A stretch of 64,000 nt of DNA, taken from assembly GCF_030232885.1 (NCBI RefSeq), contig NZ_JASPGD010000001.1, forward strand, positions 261,399-325,398. The letters run 5' to 3'. Made by a program: the position numbers and the translations under genes. This document shows, piece by piece, positions 46,602 through 55,799 of this stretch. Within the stretch, counting starts at the first letter, position 1. Every line of letters starts with the position of its first letter. The notes under the pieces were generated by a model, which saw only the letters and a program-made list of their open reading frames with translations, ran no database searches and was not told the origin of the DNA. The DNA is from Corynebacterium sp. MSK297 (GTDB lineage Bacteria > Actinomycetota > Actinomycetes > Mycobacteriales > Mycobacteriaceae).

Positions 46602-49273
46602 GCACACAATCAGGCGACACCATATGGGCTAAGAGGTACGGACTAGATTCCAGTTATCCGCTTATCCGTCATTTGCTGGACACCGCGGCTATCGCAGAAC
46701 AGTTGTTTTATACCTGGCTTCGCCCAGGGCTGCAGGAGCAAATTACTCAGGCATTGGGTACAGAGGCGCCACGGATCGTCGCGGCGATAGCGGGTATCCA
46801 CGACATAGGAAAGGCAAATCCGCTTTTCCAAGGCCAGCTAGCCCAATCTGGAGAAACTTGGCAGGCTGTCCGCGAACAGATTGCACGGGAAGAGAACGTA
46901 GATTTTCCTCCCGCCGCGCGGAGTAACAGATGGGCAAAACTTACTGCGCTCCGCAGGCACGAGCAGGTCTCTGCTTTATCGCTGTCGGATATCCGTTTAG
47001 ACGAGCTGACTACTGGTGAGGCCTGGCACATCCTGCCTGCGCTGGGCCACCATGGATTCTTCCGGCTTCCGTTGAGCAATTCGCGGGACCGTAGGCTGGA
47101 TAGCGCTACCATCGATGATTGCCTGAACTTTCCAGGGTGGAAGGATAAACGGGAGGAAATTTCCGCTCAGTTTTATAACGCTTTAGGCACCGATCGCGAC
47201 ACTTTCCCGGAACAAGCACCAGTTACGGTGGGTTTATTGCTCAGCGGTTTGACTGTTCTTGCGGACCGCCTGGCCTCCCAAACCAATTGGGTACAACGCT
47301 CACAAACCGATCTGCAGCAAGCTACCATTCCAGCAGACGACTATGCAGGCTGGTTCGCCGCACAAAAATCGCATGCACCAGCGCATATTAAACAATTTCT
47401 CGGCATTTACGAAGGCTGGCCCAGCCAAGCAGCTGCCCAGGACGCTATCCTCGGTCCAGGCCGTGAGCCATACGAGGTGCAGCGGCTAACACGTGACAAT
47501 GACGCTGGTCTCGTTGCCGTCATGAGTGCAACCGGCAGTGGCAAGACGGAAGCTGCGCTGCTCCGTCATGCTCGGCGCCACGAACGGCTACTGTTTTTAC
47601 TTCCGACGCAGGCCACCACGAATGCGCTCATGCGACGTGTGCAAAAGGCGTATTCCAGCACCAGCAACGTCGCTTCACTGGCCCATTCACTGGCATCGAT
47701 CGAAGATTTCTACACAACTCCCGTAACCACATTCGAGGATGCCACGGATCATGCAGAGCCCTCATTGCAGCACAACGAAGGGCTTTTCCCGTCATCTTTT
47801 GTTCGTTCCGGCATCTCGCGACTGTTGGCGTCGGTAAGCGTTGCCACCGTCGACCAATGCTTGAAAGCGGGATTACCCATCAAATGGCTGCACCTAGTGC
47901 TGCTCGCACTAGCAAATTCCCACGTTGTCATCGACGAGGTGCACACCCTCGATCATTATCAGATGAAATTGTTGGGCCCCGTGCTCGAATGGATGGGGGC
48001 AACCAACAGCCGCGTCACTCTACTGACAGCTACTATGCCGCGATGGCAGTTACGCGAAGCATACCGTGCTTATACCGGAACAGATTTCACCGACGATTTC
48101 ACTTTTCCAGCCATCGCCTCATCAGCTTCGCCAGCGTCATCAACTCCAGTTCGTAGTAAGTCCACACAAAGTTTTTCCAGCCCTGCCTCGAAGGCTCTAC
48201 TCGAAGTTGAAAATTCCGGTGCCAACAGTACTGTCGCCGAGCACGTGTCGTGGGCACAGCACCAACGCCAGTCCCACCCTGATGCGCGTATCGGGATTAT
48301 CTGCAACCAAGTCGCCTGGGCACAAGAGGTCGCACGCGAGCTGGCTGCCGACGGGCACGATGTCATTCTTCTACATTCAGCTATGACGGCCGAGCACCGA
48401 CGCATCAATGCTGAATGCCTGACCCGCAGCTGCGGACCAAATGGCGTCGGCAAAGGGCTCACTGTGGTGGGCACCCAAGCCATTGAAGCTTCTTTAGATA
48501 TTGATCTGGATATGCTTTCCACCGACCTGTGCCCCTCCCCGTCTTTGCTCCAGCGTCTCGGGCGCTTATGGCGCCATGCAGATGATCATCGCTGGTCTCG
48601 AATCCCGAAAACTCCACATAAACTGGTGCGAATCGTCACTATGGATCTCACCAAAGGCGGCGCTCTTCCCTATTACGAGGCAGAGATGGAAAAGACTCTG
48701 CACTGGCTGAACAATCATGAGGAAATTTGTTTCCCCGATGATTGTCAACCGTTCGTCGAAGCCGCCACCGTGAGCATGAAAAACCTAGAAAGCGCAGACG
48801 CCACTGCTGCCGAGTACGAGCAAAACGCTGCCCACCTTTTACAACGCTCGAAAGGCAAACAGCGATCGTACTCAATGTCGCAGCTTCTGGATACGGAGCA
48901 ATGGCTGGATGATTTGTCCCGACAGTTGCGCGCGGAGGAAGGCATGCTTAGCCCAGATGCGGATGAATTACGCACCCGAGATATTGAAGAAGAATCTGTG
49001 CAAGTGATCATCGGAAGCAGTGATTCCCAATTACCTGGGGCATGGTCTGGCACCCCAGAAGAGTTATTGAGCGTCGATGGATTCGATAAAACTGCCATCA
49101 GGCAAGCGATGAAAGGCTCGATGCCTATTCGTTCTCGTAAATTTGCGCAGATTAGTGAGCATTCGACTTCGCTTGCAGGGGCAAAAACGATTCTTAGCCG
49201 TTACGTGTTTGTGCCTGCTGACGGGCTTTACGACGCCTTCCTGGGATTTATCGGCCCCCAGCCGGAGGCATAA
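46598..49273 (+). CDS. cas3: CRISPR helicase-nuclease Cas3
   Basis: Cas3 unwinds and degrades target DNA once Cascade has bound. The 891-residue protein has an N-terminal HD nuclease (H25 in IRHLLDTA; IHDIGKANPLF at 67-77) and a superfamily 2 helicase: Walker A SATGSGKTEA near 308-317, DEVHTLD near 445, LLTATMP, then the second RecA domain with TQAIEASLDIDLD and QRLGRLWRH. The C-terminal domain follows. It overlaps cas6e by 4 bp and ends 1 bp before cas1. Confidence 0.96.
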   Translation: MSTQSGDTIWAKRYGLDSSYPLIRHLLDTAAIAEQLFYTWLRPGLQEQITQALGTEAPRIVAAIAGIHDIGKANPLFQGQLAQSGETWQAVREQIAREENVDFPPAARSNRWAKLTALRRHEQVSALSLSDIRLDELTTGEAWHILPALGHHGFFRLPLSNSRDRRLDSATIDDCLNFPGWKDKREEISAQFYNALGTDRDTFPEQAPVTVGLLLSGLTVLADRLASQTNWVQRSQTDLQQATIPADDYAGWFAAQKSHAPAHIKQFLGIYEGWPSQAAAQDAILGPGREPYEVQRLTRDNDAGLVAVMSATGSGKTEAALLRHARRHERLLFLLPTQATTNALMRRVQKAYSSTSNVASLAHSLASIEDFYTTPVTTFEDATDHAEPSLQHNEGLFPSSFVRSGISRLLASVSVATVDQCLKAGLPIKWLHLVLLALANSHVVIDEVHTLDHYQMKLLGPVLEWMGATNSRVTLLTATMPRWQLREAYRAYTGTDFTDDFTFPAIASSASPASSTPVRSKSTQSFSSPASKALLEVENSGANSTVAEHVSWAQHQRQSHPDARIGIICNQVAWAQEVARELAADGHDVILLHSAMTAEHRRINAECLTRSCGPNGVGKGLTVVGTQAIEASLDIDLDMLSTDLCPSPSLLQRLGRLWRHADDHRWSRIPKTPHKLVRIVTMDLTKGGALPYYEAEMEKTLHWLNNHEEICFPDDCQPFVEAATVSMKNLESADATAAEYEQNAAHLLQRSKGKQRSYSMSQLLDTEQWLDDLSRQLRAEEGMLSPDADELRTRDIEEESVQVIIGSSDSQLPGAWSGTPEELLSVDGFDKTAIRQAMKGSMPIRSRKFAQISEHSTSLAGAKTILSRYVFVPADGLYDAFLGFIGPQPEA

Positions 49274-49274
49274 C

Positions 49275-50210
49275 ATGGCGTATTCGGAGCAAGCGCTCAC
49301 ATTTGCGCAAATTCCCGCTGACCATCAAATCCGTTTGGAAGACCGCGTCAGTTTTCTGTATTTGGAATATTGCCTCATCCGACAAAACCGCACTGGTGTC
49401 ATAGCGTATTCGCAAGATAATGAGAATAAGCGTGAACAGGCTATTCAGATACCAGTCTCTGGAATCGCGGTATTACAGCTAGGGCCTGGTACTAGCATTT
49501 CCGCGGCGGCGATGACCTCGTGTACTCGTGCAGGTGCCACTGTACTTTTCACTGGCGGCGGAGGGATCCCGTCGTATAGCTATTCTGTCCCCTTGACGCA
49601 GTCGGCCCGCTGGGCAATCGCACAAGCTAAGCTTGTATCTTCAGAAACGAATCAGCGGAAAGCGGCTGTGTATCTTTATCGTAAGCAGCTTGGTCTTGAA
49701 CTTGACCCCGAAGAATCCAGCATTAAGGTGATGCGTGGCATCGAGGGACGCATGATGAAAATGAAATACCAAGAACAAGCTCGCAAATATGGCATCAAGA
49801 ATTTCCGGCGCCGCACCGATGCTGAAGATCCTGTTAATCAGGGTCTTAACCTCGCCAACTCTCTGCTTTATGGTTGCGCTGTGGCAGCGTGTAATGCCAT
49901 CGGAGTTAATCCTGCTCTGGGTGTGATTCACCGCGGTAATATTCGTTCTTTGTTGTTTGATCTTGCGGATCTTTATAAACCGCAGCTATCAATTCCCGCA
50001 GCGTTTGCTGCTGCACAGGAAGACAACCCTACTGAGGCACTACGCCGTCGTGTCAGAACGGAAATTCACCAAAATCAAGTTCTCAAAGAGATGTTGTCTA
50101 CGCTCATGCATATTCTGGAGCCGCACTTGCCCGCTCGCGATGACGACCGGTTAGTAGCAGGGCGCGGTGACGAGGTTTCGGGACATACTCAATATGGAAA
50201 AGATGAATAA
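49275..50210 (+). CDS. cas1: Spacer integrase Cas1
   Basis: Cas1 with Cas2 inserts new spacers at the leader end. The 311-residue protein starts MAYSEQALTFAQIP just after cas3. The metal residues are expected in GIEGRMMK (Glu), LGVIHRGNIRSLLFDLADLY (His and Asp), all present. The C-terminal tail after the helical domain is longer than in E. coli and charged. An in-frame stretch before 49275 is part of cas3 coding sequence in another frame and was left out. Confidence 0.95.
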   Translation: MAYSEQALTFAQIPADHQIRLEDRVSFLYLEYCLIRQNRTGVIAYSQDNENKREQAIQIPVSGIAVLQLGPGTSISAAAMTSCTRAGATVLFTGGGGIPSYSYSVPLTQSARWAIAQAKLVSSETNQRKAAVYLYRKQLGLELDPEESSIKVMRGIEGRMMKMKYQEQARKYGIKNFRRRTDAEDPVNQGLNLANSLLYGCAVAACNAIGVNPALGVIHRGNIRSLLFDLADLYKPQLSIPAAFAAAQEDNPTEALRRRVRTEIHQNQVLKEMLSTLMHILEPHLPARDDDRLVAGRGDEVSGHTQYGKDE

Positions 50211-50522
50211 GTGTTTTTAGTATTGACTTCTACCTATCTTCCTGACCATTTGCGAGGATATTTGAGCAGATTCCTTATTGAGGTTGATTCCGGTGTTTAT
50301 GTCGGCAATATCTCCCGCAGGGTACGCGACAATATTTGGAAGCGTTGTGCCGAAGCAATAGATCGCGGCAGCTTAACCATGATCAATAGCGATTCCAGTA
50401 GAGAGCAAGGATTCGCTGTGAACACTCTTGGTCCACAGCGCAAAAATATAATAGACTTGGACGGCATGTTGTTACCCGCGACCTTATCGGCTGTAGCGTC
50501 GCAAAACGACGCTGACCGTTAA
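50211..50522 (+). CDS. cas2e: Cas2e
   Basis: Cas2e forms the dimer core of the Cas1-Cas2 integrase. The 103-residue protein begins with a GTG directly after the cas1 stop: MFLVLTSTYLPDHLRGYLSRFLIEV, VYVGNISRRVRDNIWKR. This is the I-E type with the WKR region. The array begins only 21 bp after its stop, so the end of the gene overlaps the leader. Confidence 0.94.
   Translation: MFLVLTSTYLPDHLRGYLSRFLIEVDSGVYVGNISRRVRDNIWKRCAEAIDRGSLTMINSDSSREQGFAVNTLGPQRKNIIDLDGMLLPATLSAVASQNDADR
50447..50452 (+). promoter_or_regulatory. Probable array promoter inside cas2e
   Basis: A perfect TATAAT lies inside the cas2e coding region, 92 bp before the first repeat, in an A-rich stretch. CACTCT is 18 bp upstream, a weak -35. 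It is the best candidate for starting the pre-crRNA. Confidence 0.5.
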
Positions 50523-50543
50523 AGTTTTCGCAGGTAACGCAGT

Positions 50544-53501
50544 CTCTTCTCCGCGCATGCGGAGGTAATTCCTGTTCAAAGCTTTCGTCTGCCAACTGAA
50601 TTACCTCTTCTCCGCGCATGCGGAGGTAATTCCGGATATCTTGAGTTGCGGATGTGTGAAAATTGCTCTTCTCCGCGCATGCGGAGGTAATTCCCAGCAC
50701 AGCTGTTTGAACACGGGGGTCGGCAGCTCTTCTCCGCGCATGCGGAGGTAATTCCATCCCTAGCCCCAGCCGATACATACCCGCTGCCTCTTCTCCGCGC
50801 ATGCGGAGGTAATTCCACAGTAGACCTGAATGGTTTACGGCTTGACAACTCTTCTCCGCGCATGCGGAGGTAATTCCTGTGAGTTCTATGGAATTGAGCA
50901 GGACTTAAACTCTTCTCCGCGCATGCGGAGGTAATTCCGGATAAAGACATGAAACTAATCCATGAACTCGCTCTTCTCCGCGCATGCGGAGGTAATTCCA
51001 GAACGTAAGCCTTGAGGCCAAAGAGTTCAACCTCTTCTCCGCGCATGCGGAGGTAATTCCGCGTAGGCCCGGCACCAGCCAGCACCGGCAACCTCTTCTC
51101 CGCGCATGCGGAGGTAATTCCACGGGTGCAGCCACATCAGTGACAAGCCGTAACTCTTCTCCGCGCATGCGGAGGTAATTCCCAGCGGTTGCGCCGTGGG
51201 TGAAGCGTGACAAACTCTTCTCCGCGCATGCGGAGGTAATTCCAGTTTGAGATGCCGTATGATGCAGATCGGTGTGCTCTTCTCCGCGCATGCGGAGGTA
51301 ATTCCTTAGCGCGTAATTGCTTGGCCGCCTCGGGGTCCTCTTCTCCGCGCATGCGGAGGTAATTCCTTCGGCTGCACAGGCTGAGAACCAGCACCACCCT
51401 CTTCTCCGCGCATGCGGAGGTAATTCCTGCTTTTGGTGTACGTAAAGTCACTTACCCAGCTCTTCTCCGCGCATGCGGAGGTAATTCCGAAGCCTACTAT
51501 GAAGTATCCAATCACGGACGCTCTTCTCCGCGCATGCGGAGGTAATTCCCGATACTGCGTTGGTTCGCCCACTGATTCCCCCTCTTCTCCGCGCATGCGG
51601 AGGTAATTCCAAGAAACGTACCAAGTCCACCCCGGCGCCGGTCTCTTCTCCGCGCATGCGGAGGTAATTCCGGAAAGCAATCCAATCTTCTTGACTTTCT
51701 GGTCTCTTCTCCGCGCATGCGGAGGTAATTCCCAGCGCCAACCGCAACGCATTGCTCGGCAATGCTCTTCTCCGCGCATGCGGAGGTAATTCCGCCGACA
51801 CGCCCGATGAGGTTGACGCGCTCAACTCTTCTCCGCGCATGCGGAGGTAATTCCTACGCCGCGGTAACCGGGCGCGTGCACCCTCACTCTTCTCCGCGCA
51901 TGCGGAGGTAATTCCAAGGTACCGGCGGTGCTCAAGGTCACGGTTGACTCTTCTCCGCGCATGCGGAGGTAATTCCGGGACGGTGTCAGGAATCGCCGCC
52001 GAAATGGGCTCTTCTCCGCGCATGCGGAGGTAATTCCGAGTTTCACTGTGGGCACTTTTGAGTCGGTGCCTCTTCTCCGCGCATGCGGAGGTAATTCCCA
52101 GAGCTGGTTTGTGCGTCGTAAGGATACTATCTCTTCTCCGCGCATGCGGAGGTAATTCCGGCTGCGAGGAATTCATAGCCGTATTTCATGGCTCTTCTCC
52201 GCGCATGCGGAGGTAATTCCAAGCGCATAATCAGCACCCGGCGCGGCCAATCCTCTTCTCCGCGCATGCGGAGGTAATTCCAAAAACACTTTCTTGCCCT
52301 TCGGCTTCGACGGCTCTTCTCCGCGCATGCGGAGGTAATTCCACGGTGGTTTTGGCAGACCTCGCGTCCACCCACTCTTCTCCGCGCATGCGGAGGTAAT
52401 TCCCTGTGGAGCGGGCGCACTGTTGGCAGCTTTCCCTCTTCTCCGCGCATGCGGAGGTAATTCCCCTTTTTAATCACCATGATGATCGTGGAGATCCTCT
52501 TCTCCGCGCATGCGGAGGTAATTCCTCTCACTGCAGCTGTCACTGTTACTGCAACAGCTCTTCTCCGCGCATGCGGAGGTAATTCCTCGTGATCCAATTC
52601 CGGGGGATCGACCCCATCCTCTTCTCCGCGCATGCGGAGGTAATTCCTGGGAGGAAAAGTGACAACACTTAAGACCACCCTCTTCTCCGCGCATGCGGAG
52701 GTAATTCCCTCGGTAAGCAACGCGCTGCGGAACCAATCGTCTCTTCTCCGCGCATGCGGAGGTAATTCCTGGAACCCACAACCCAACGACCCGTGGAACA
52801 GCTCTTCTCCGCGCATGCGGAGGTAATTCCCCATCTTTGAGGGCAATATCGAGTATCTGTGCCTCTTCTCCGCGCATGCGGAGGTAATTCCTCTCACTGC
52901 AGCTGTCACTGTTACTGCAACAGCTCTTCTCCGCGCATGCGGAGGTAATTCCGCGTCTATTCCGTCCTCGGTTACGCGTGTAAGCTCTTCTCCGCGCATG
53001 CGGAGGTAATTCCGTTTTCGCCTATCTGGATAAGTATGATCTGCCCTCTTCTCCGCGCATGCGGAGGTAATTCCTCTAATGAGGGGCACGAAATCTGGAA
53101 CACCCCCTCTTCTCCGCGCATGCGGAGGTAATTCCCCATATTTGACCCACGCAGATCATCCAGCTTCCTCTTCTCCGCGCATGCGGAGGTAATTCCAACG
53201 GATACCTAGGGGCATACGGCAAGCCCGCCTCTTCTCCGCGCATGCGGAGGTAATTCCGGTTGATCATACCGTCGGCGGTTTTAATATCGCTCTTCTCCGC
53301 GCATGCGGAGGTAATTCCAAGCAGGAAGCCGCGCGTATGTACTTGCGTAGCTCTTCTCCGCGCATGCGGAGGTAATTCCTGGGCCCTTTCTTGCATTACC
53401 CTGATTTGCCGCTCTTCTCCGCGCATGCGGAGGTAATTCCGACCCAAGCCAATCAATCCCAGCCTCCAACAGTTCTTCTCCGCGCACGCGGAGAACTAAT
53501 A
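50544..53501 (+). CRISPR. Type I-E CRISPR array, 49 repeats and 48 spacers
   Basis: The 29-bp repeat runs from CTCTTCTCCGCG through a GCAT loop to GCGGAGGTAATTCC; its stem is CTCCGC/GCGGAG. Forty-eight repeats look identical; the 49th (53473-53501) keeps the stem but has a changed 3' end (GAACTAATA) and marks the distal end. Spacers are 32 nt, except one of 33 nt before the repeat at 51277. Orientation is away from cas2e. The spacer at 52526-52557 occurs again at 52892-52923. The uniform repeats suggest an active or recently active array. Confidence 0.98.
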
Positions 53502-53631
53502 CCTGTGTTTGCAGCTTGTCAAATGCTTCCTTAAGTGTCTCGACATACTCTTGGGTCTCCTCGGAACTGCTGCCACGGAGTATTGAGACATCAACTCCAA
53601 ATTCATGAGCACTCTGGACTCGTTTTCCCAC
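53502..53631 (-). pseudogene. 5' fragment of a gene cut by the array end
   Basis: An open frame on the reverse strand gives MGKRVQSAHEFGVDVSIL and 26 further residues ending KLQTQV, then runs into the last CRISPR repeat. The beginning resembles small actinobacterial proteins of defence or toxin-antitoxin-like loci, but I cannot name the family. It is read as a remnant whose 3' part was lost when the array or neighbouring DNA moved. Confidence 0.45.
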
Positions 53632-53988
53632 AGCTGAAGCTTGTGGTTTTCCGAGGTTGTCTTCGGAACGATGATGATCGGGCCGGGTTAGTGGTGAATC
53701 TTGCGAGTTAAGCGCTCACCTTTTGCTACTTAACCCGGTGTGTCGGCTCCACCATTTTGTCCCGGAAGCTTTCTAACTCCGTGTCCACGCACTGGGAAAG
53801 CGATTTTAACTCTGTCTCTTCTCCCCTCATGCAAAGCCACCTCTAGCGTTGGAGCTCGAGCACGCCAGGACGCGCGACGCCGAATGACACCCACAATTCA
53901 GTGACCCCCAATCAGATCATCACCCAAGTGATACAAACCATATAAAAATTAAGAATGGCAACCCTGACCATCAATTAACCTAAGTTAT
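53632..53988. other. Accessory non-coding stretch with palindrome
   Basis: No gene is supported. A large imperfect palindrome lies at 53683-53738: outer arms CCGGGTTA and TAACCCGG, inner arms GGTGA and TCACC. This resembles the end of a lost mobile element. A TATAAA box near 53944 may serve the following secreted-protein gene, and TTAACCTAA before its start resembles half of a DtxR site. Confidence 0.4.
53816..53844 (+). repeat. Relic CRISPR repeat beyond the array
   Basis: CTCTTCTCC followed by CCTCATGC and AAAG aligns with about 18 of 29 positions of the array repeat in the same orientation, 315 bp past the array end. The stem is no longer self-complementary. It may be the former end of a longer array. 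Confidence 0.4.
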
Positions 53989-55026
53989 ATGAACACTCGT
54001 CTTTCATTACGCACAACATCAATTTCCGCCGCCCTGCTCACGCTCGCCCTCGGAGCCAGCACGCTTGCTCCCGATACTTTTGAGACCACTCCTCAGGCCC
54101 ACGCCGCCACCCCAGTGATCCCGGACGACCTACCTATTTTCCCGAAAGTTACCGAAAATCCACAGGTATCCGTGACTTTCGAAGACGGTACCCCCGTCGA
54201 AGGCGCGACCGTCCACCGCGGCGACGTGCTCCTCGTGCATGGCACCGGATTCTCCCCCGAGGCTAACCAAGGCGGCTTCCCCCTCCCCGTCCCGCCGGGC
54301 GTACCCAATGGCCTCTACGCCCTATACGGAGCGTTCCCCGCACACTGGAAGCCCAGCGAGGGCGCAGATCCAGCTACCCGCACGCACCCACATGACCGCA
54401 TGGCCTGGGTCATGCCCGAAGGCACTCTGGAACGCATTCCGTCAGGTGTTATCGACATGCGCCGCTCCATCGCACGGCAAGAACAACCAATGAATGCCGA
54501 CGGCTCTTTCACCGCCCGCATTGTGGTAGACCCGCCGGAAACCACCCCAGGCGATAACTGGGGCGTATATGTTTACCCAGGCGCGGGCTCTATCAACGCA
54601 GCCGAGGAATTCTACATTCCCCTGAACTATTCATCCGAACCTGGCCCAAACACCCCTGCACCACCCCAACCTGATCTTCTTCTCAACGCCGACCTTGCCT
54701 TCCGTTTCGCGGAGATCACCAAGGGCGGGGTAAACGCCAAAAATGGAGCATCTAAGGTAGATGCAAACCGCGTAGCATTCACCCGAGATGCGGCCGCAGA
54801 AAACGGTGATGGCGTGCGCAAATACAAAGGCACCGTGATCACCACCGCACGATTTACCCTGGCGGAAGTCGCGGTGGCCGATCCGTGGCTCATACCGCAA
54901 CCAGACGGCAGCTACCTGATTACGGGGCTGATCTCACGCTCCTACAACGTAGGTGCCGACGAGATGGTGCGCGTGCCACTCGGGCTGATCACTGCCAACC
55001 AGGCCGCACATCAGGTACGTGGCTAG
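53989..55026 (+). CDS. Secreted protein with corynebacterial surface domain
   Basis: A 345-residue protein with a Sec signal peptide ending near HAATP (residue 40). The mature part begins with a beta domain (VSVTFEDGTPVEGATVHRGD; HGTGFSP), then a region with GLYALYGAFPAHWKPSEGA and GDNWGVYVYPGAGS. The latter resembles the G-x-YV-x2-G-x-F-x3-W-PSxGA domain of corynebacterial surface and haem-uptake-associated proteins, as I recall. There is no sortase motif. The function is unknown; iron control is possible given the upstream half site. Confidence 0.65.
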   Translation: MNTRLSLRTTSISAALLTLALGASTLAPDTFETTPQAHAATPVIPDDLPIFPKVTENPQVSVTFEDGTPVEGATVHRGDVLLVHGTGFSPEANQGGFPLPVPPGVPNGLYALYGAFPAHWKPSEGADPATRTHPHDRMAWVMPEGTLERIPSGVIDMRRSIARQEQPMNADGSFTARIVVDPPETTPGDNWGVYVYPGAGSINAAEEFYIPLNYSSEPGPNTPAPPQPDLLLNADLAFRFAEITKGGVNAKNGASKVDANRVAFTRDAAAENGDGVRKYKGTVITTARFTLAEVAVADPWLIPQPDGSYLITGLISRSYNVGADEMVRVPLGLITANQAAHQVRG

Positions 55027-55144
55027 TACTGGCTCACACGTTCGCGGAACCTGAAAAGCTCACCCAGCGTGCAAAAACTTAACTGGGTGGGTTTTCGCCC
55101 CAACGGGGGGACGTATTCGCCATCATAGATTCCTCATATCGGTT

Positions 55145-55400
55145 CTAGGTAGTGGTGTATCTGGTTTTCAAATCGCTACATTGAAAATCCATTTTCTGCA
55201 CCAAACGAGTAAGCGAGATATAACGCTTTTGCCAAATCCATTCATCCTGATGCTCAGCAAAAATCACACCAACAAGCCTGATAGCAGCCCCCTGATGCAG
55301 TTGATTCTGTGGTAGCAACTTGCATGCCTAGCAATTCGCTAGGTAGTCACCAGCGTTGACACCGGCGGCAACAAGCACACTGGTTGTGAGCACCCGGTCG
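55145..55400 (-). pseudogene. Relic of an IS256-family transposase
   Basis: Reverse-strand translation gives VLVAAGVNAGDY, then after a frameshift ELLGMQVATT, and near the end RLVGVIFAEHQDEWIWQKRY followed by ISLTRLVQ. These match the central (after the second catalytic Asp) and C-terminal blocks of IS256 mutator-type transposases, but the large stretch between them is missing and the frame is broken. No clear terminal inverted repeats remain. It is a decayed insertion sequence. Confidence 0.75.
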
Positions 55401-55799
55401 CCAGTTCGAGTTCTTTGGCCATGTCTGATGCTGGTACTGGAGACTTCAACGAATTCGTAATCCCAAGGATTGCTGTTGATATATATCTACGCAAGGTTTA
55501 TCGCGGGCTACTAATACACCACGCTAACGGAAGCAACCCACACCGAAACAATCCTGTGCAAGGGATCCATCTCAGCTGCCCTACCCTCGAGGTGGACAAC
55601 CTACCCCCTTTACAGGGGTAGACTGAATTGTCATTTTTAGCTTTCCTTACAGGTAAAAAGCGTTTCCCAGGCATCGGCGACAAATTTTCTAAGGAAAGAT
55701 AGCCACAGCTATTGAAGAGCTATGACAAAAAGCTTAATGTAGGCTGCGTCTTCATAAATAATTTCTTGTCTTCTTAACAACCACAAGGACGGTCTTCTG
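55401..55799. other. Intergenic region with inverted repeat
   Basis: No gene is supported. CTACCCC at 55601-55607 and GGGGTAG at 55615-55621 form an inverted repeat like the one at 885-907. The 3' half is AT-rich and must hold the promoter for the three-gene secreted-protein operon; the AAGGAC at about 55786 is its ribosome binding site. Confidence 0.45.

Noticed and set aside
50383..53631. Long reverse-strand open frames with ELPPHARRR, NYLRMRGEE and ITSACAEK repeats
   Set aside because: They are the 61-bp CRISPR period translated; the frame cycles with the array and no start or family exists.
53502..53815. Continuation of the CRISPR array with mutated units
   Set aside because: Spacing to the relic repeat (343 bp) is not a multiple of 61 and no repeats lie between.
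53960..53985. Full DtxR box before the secreted protein
   Set aside because: Only one half site (TTAACCTAA) fits; the other half does not match the consensus, so it is kept as a hint only.
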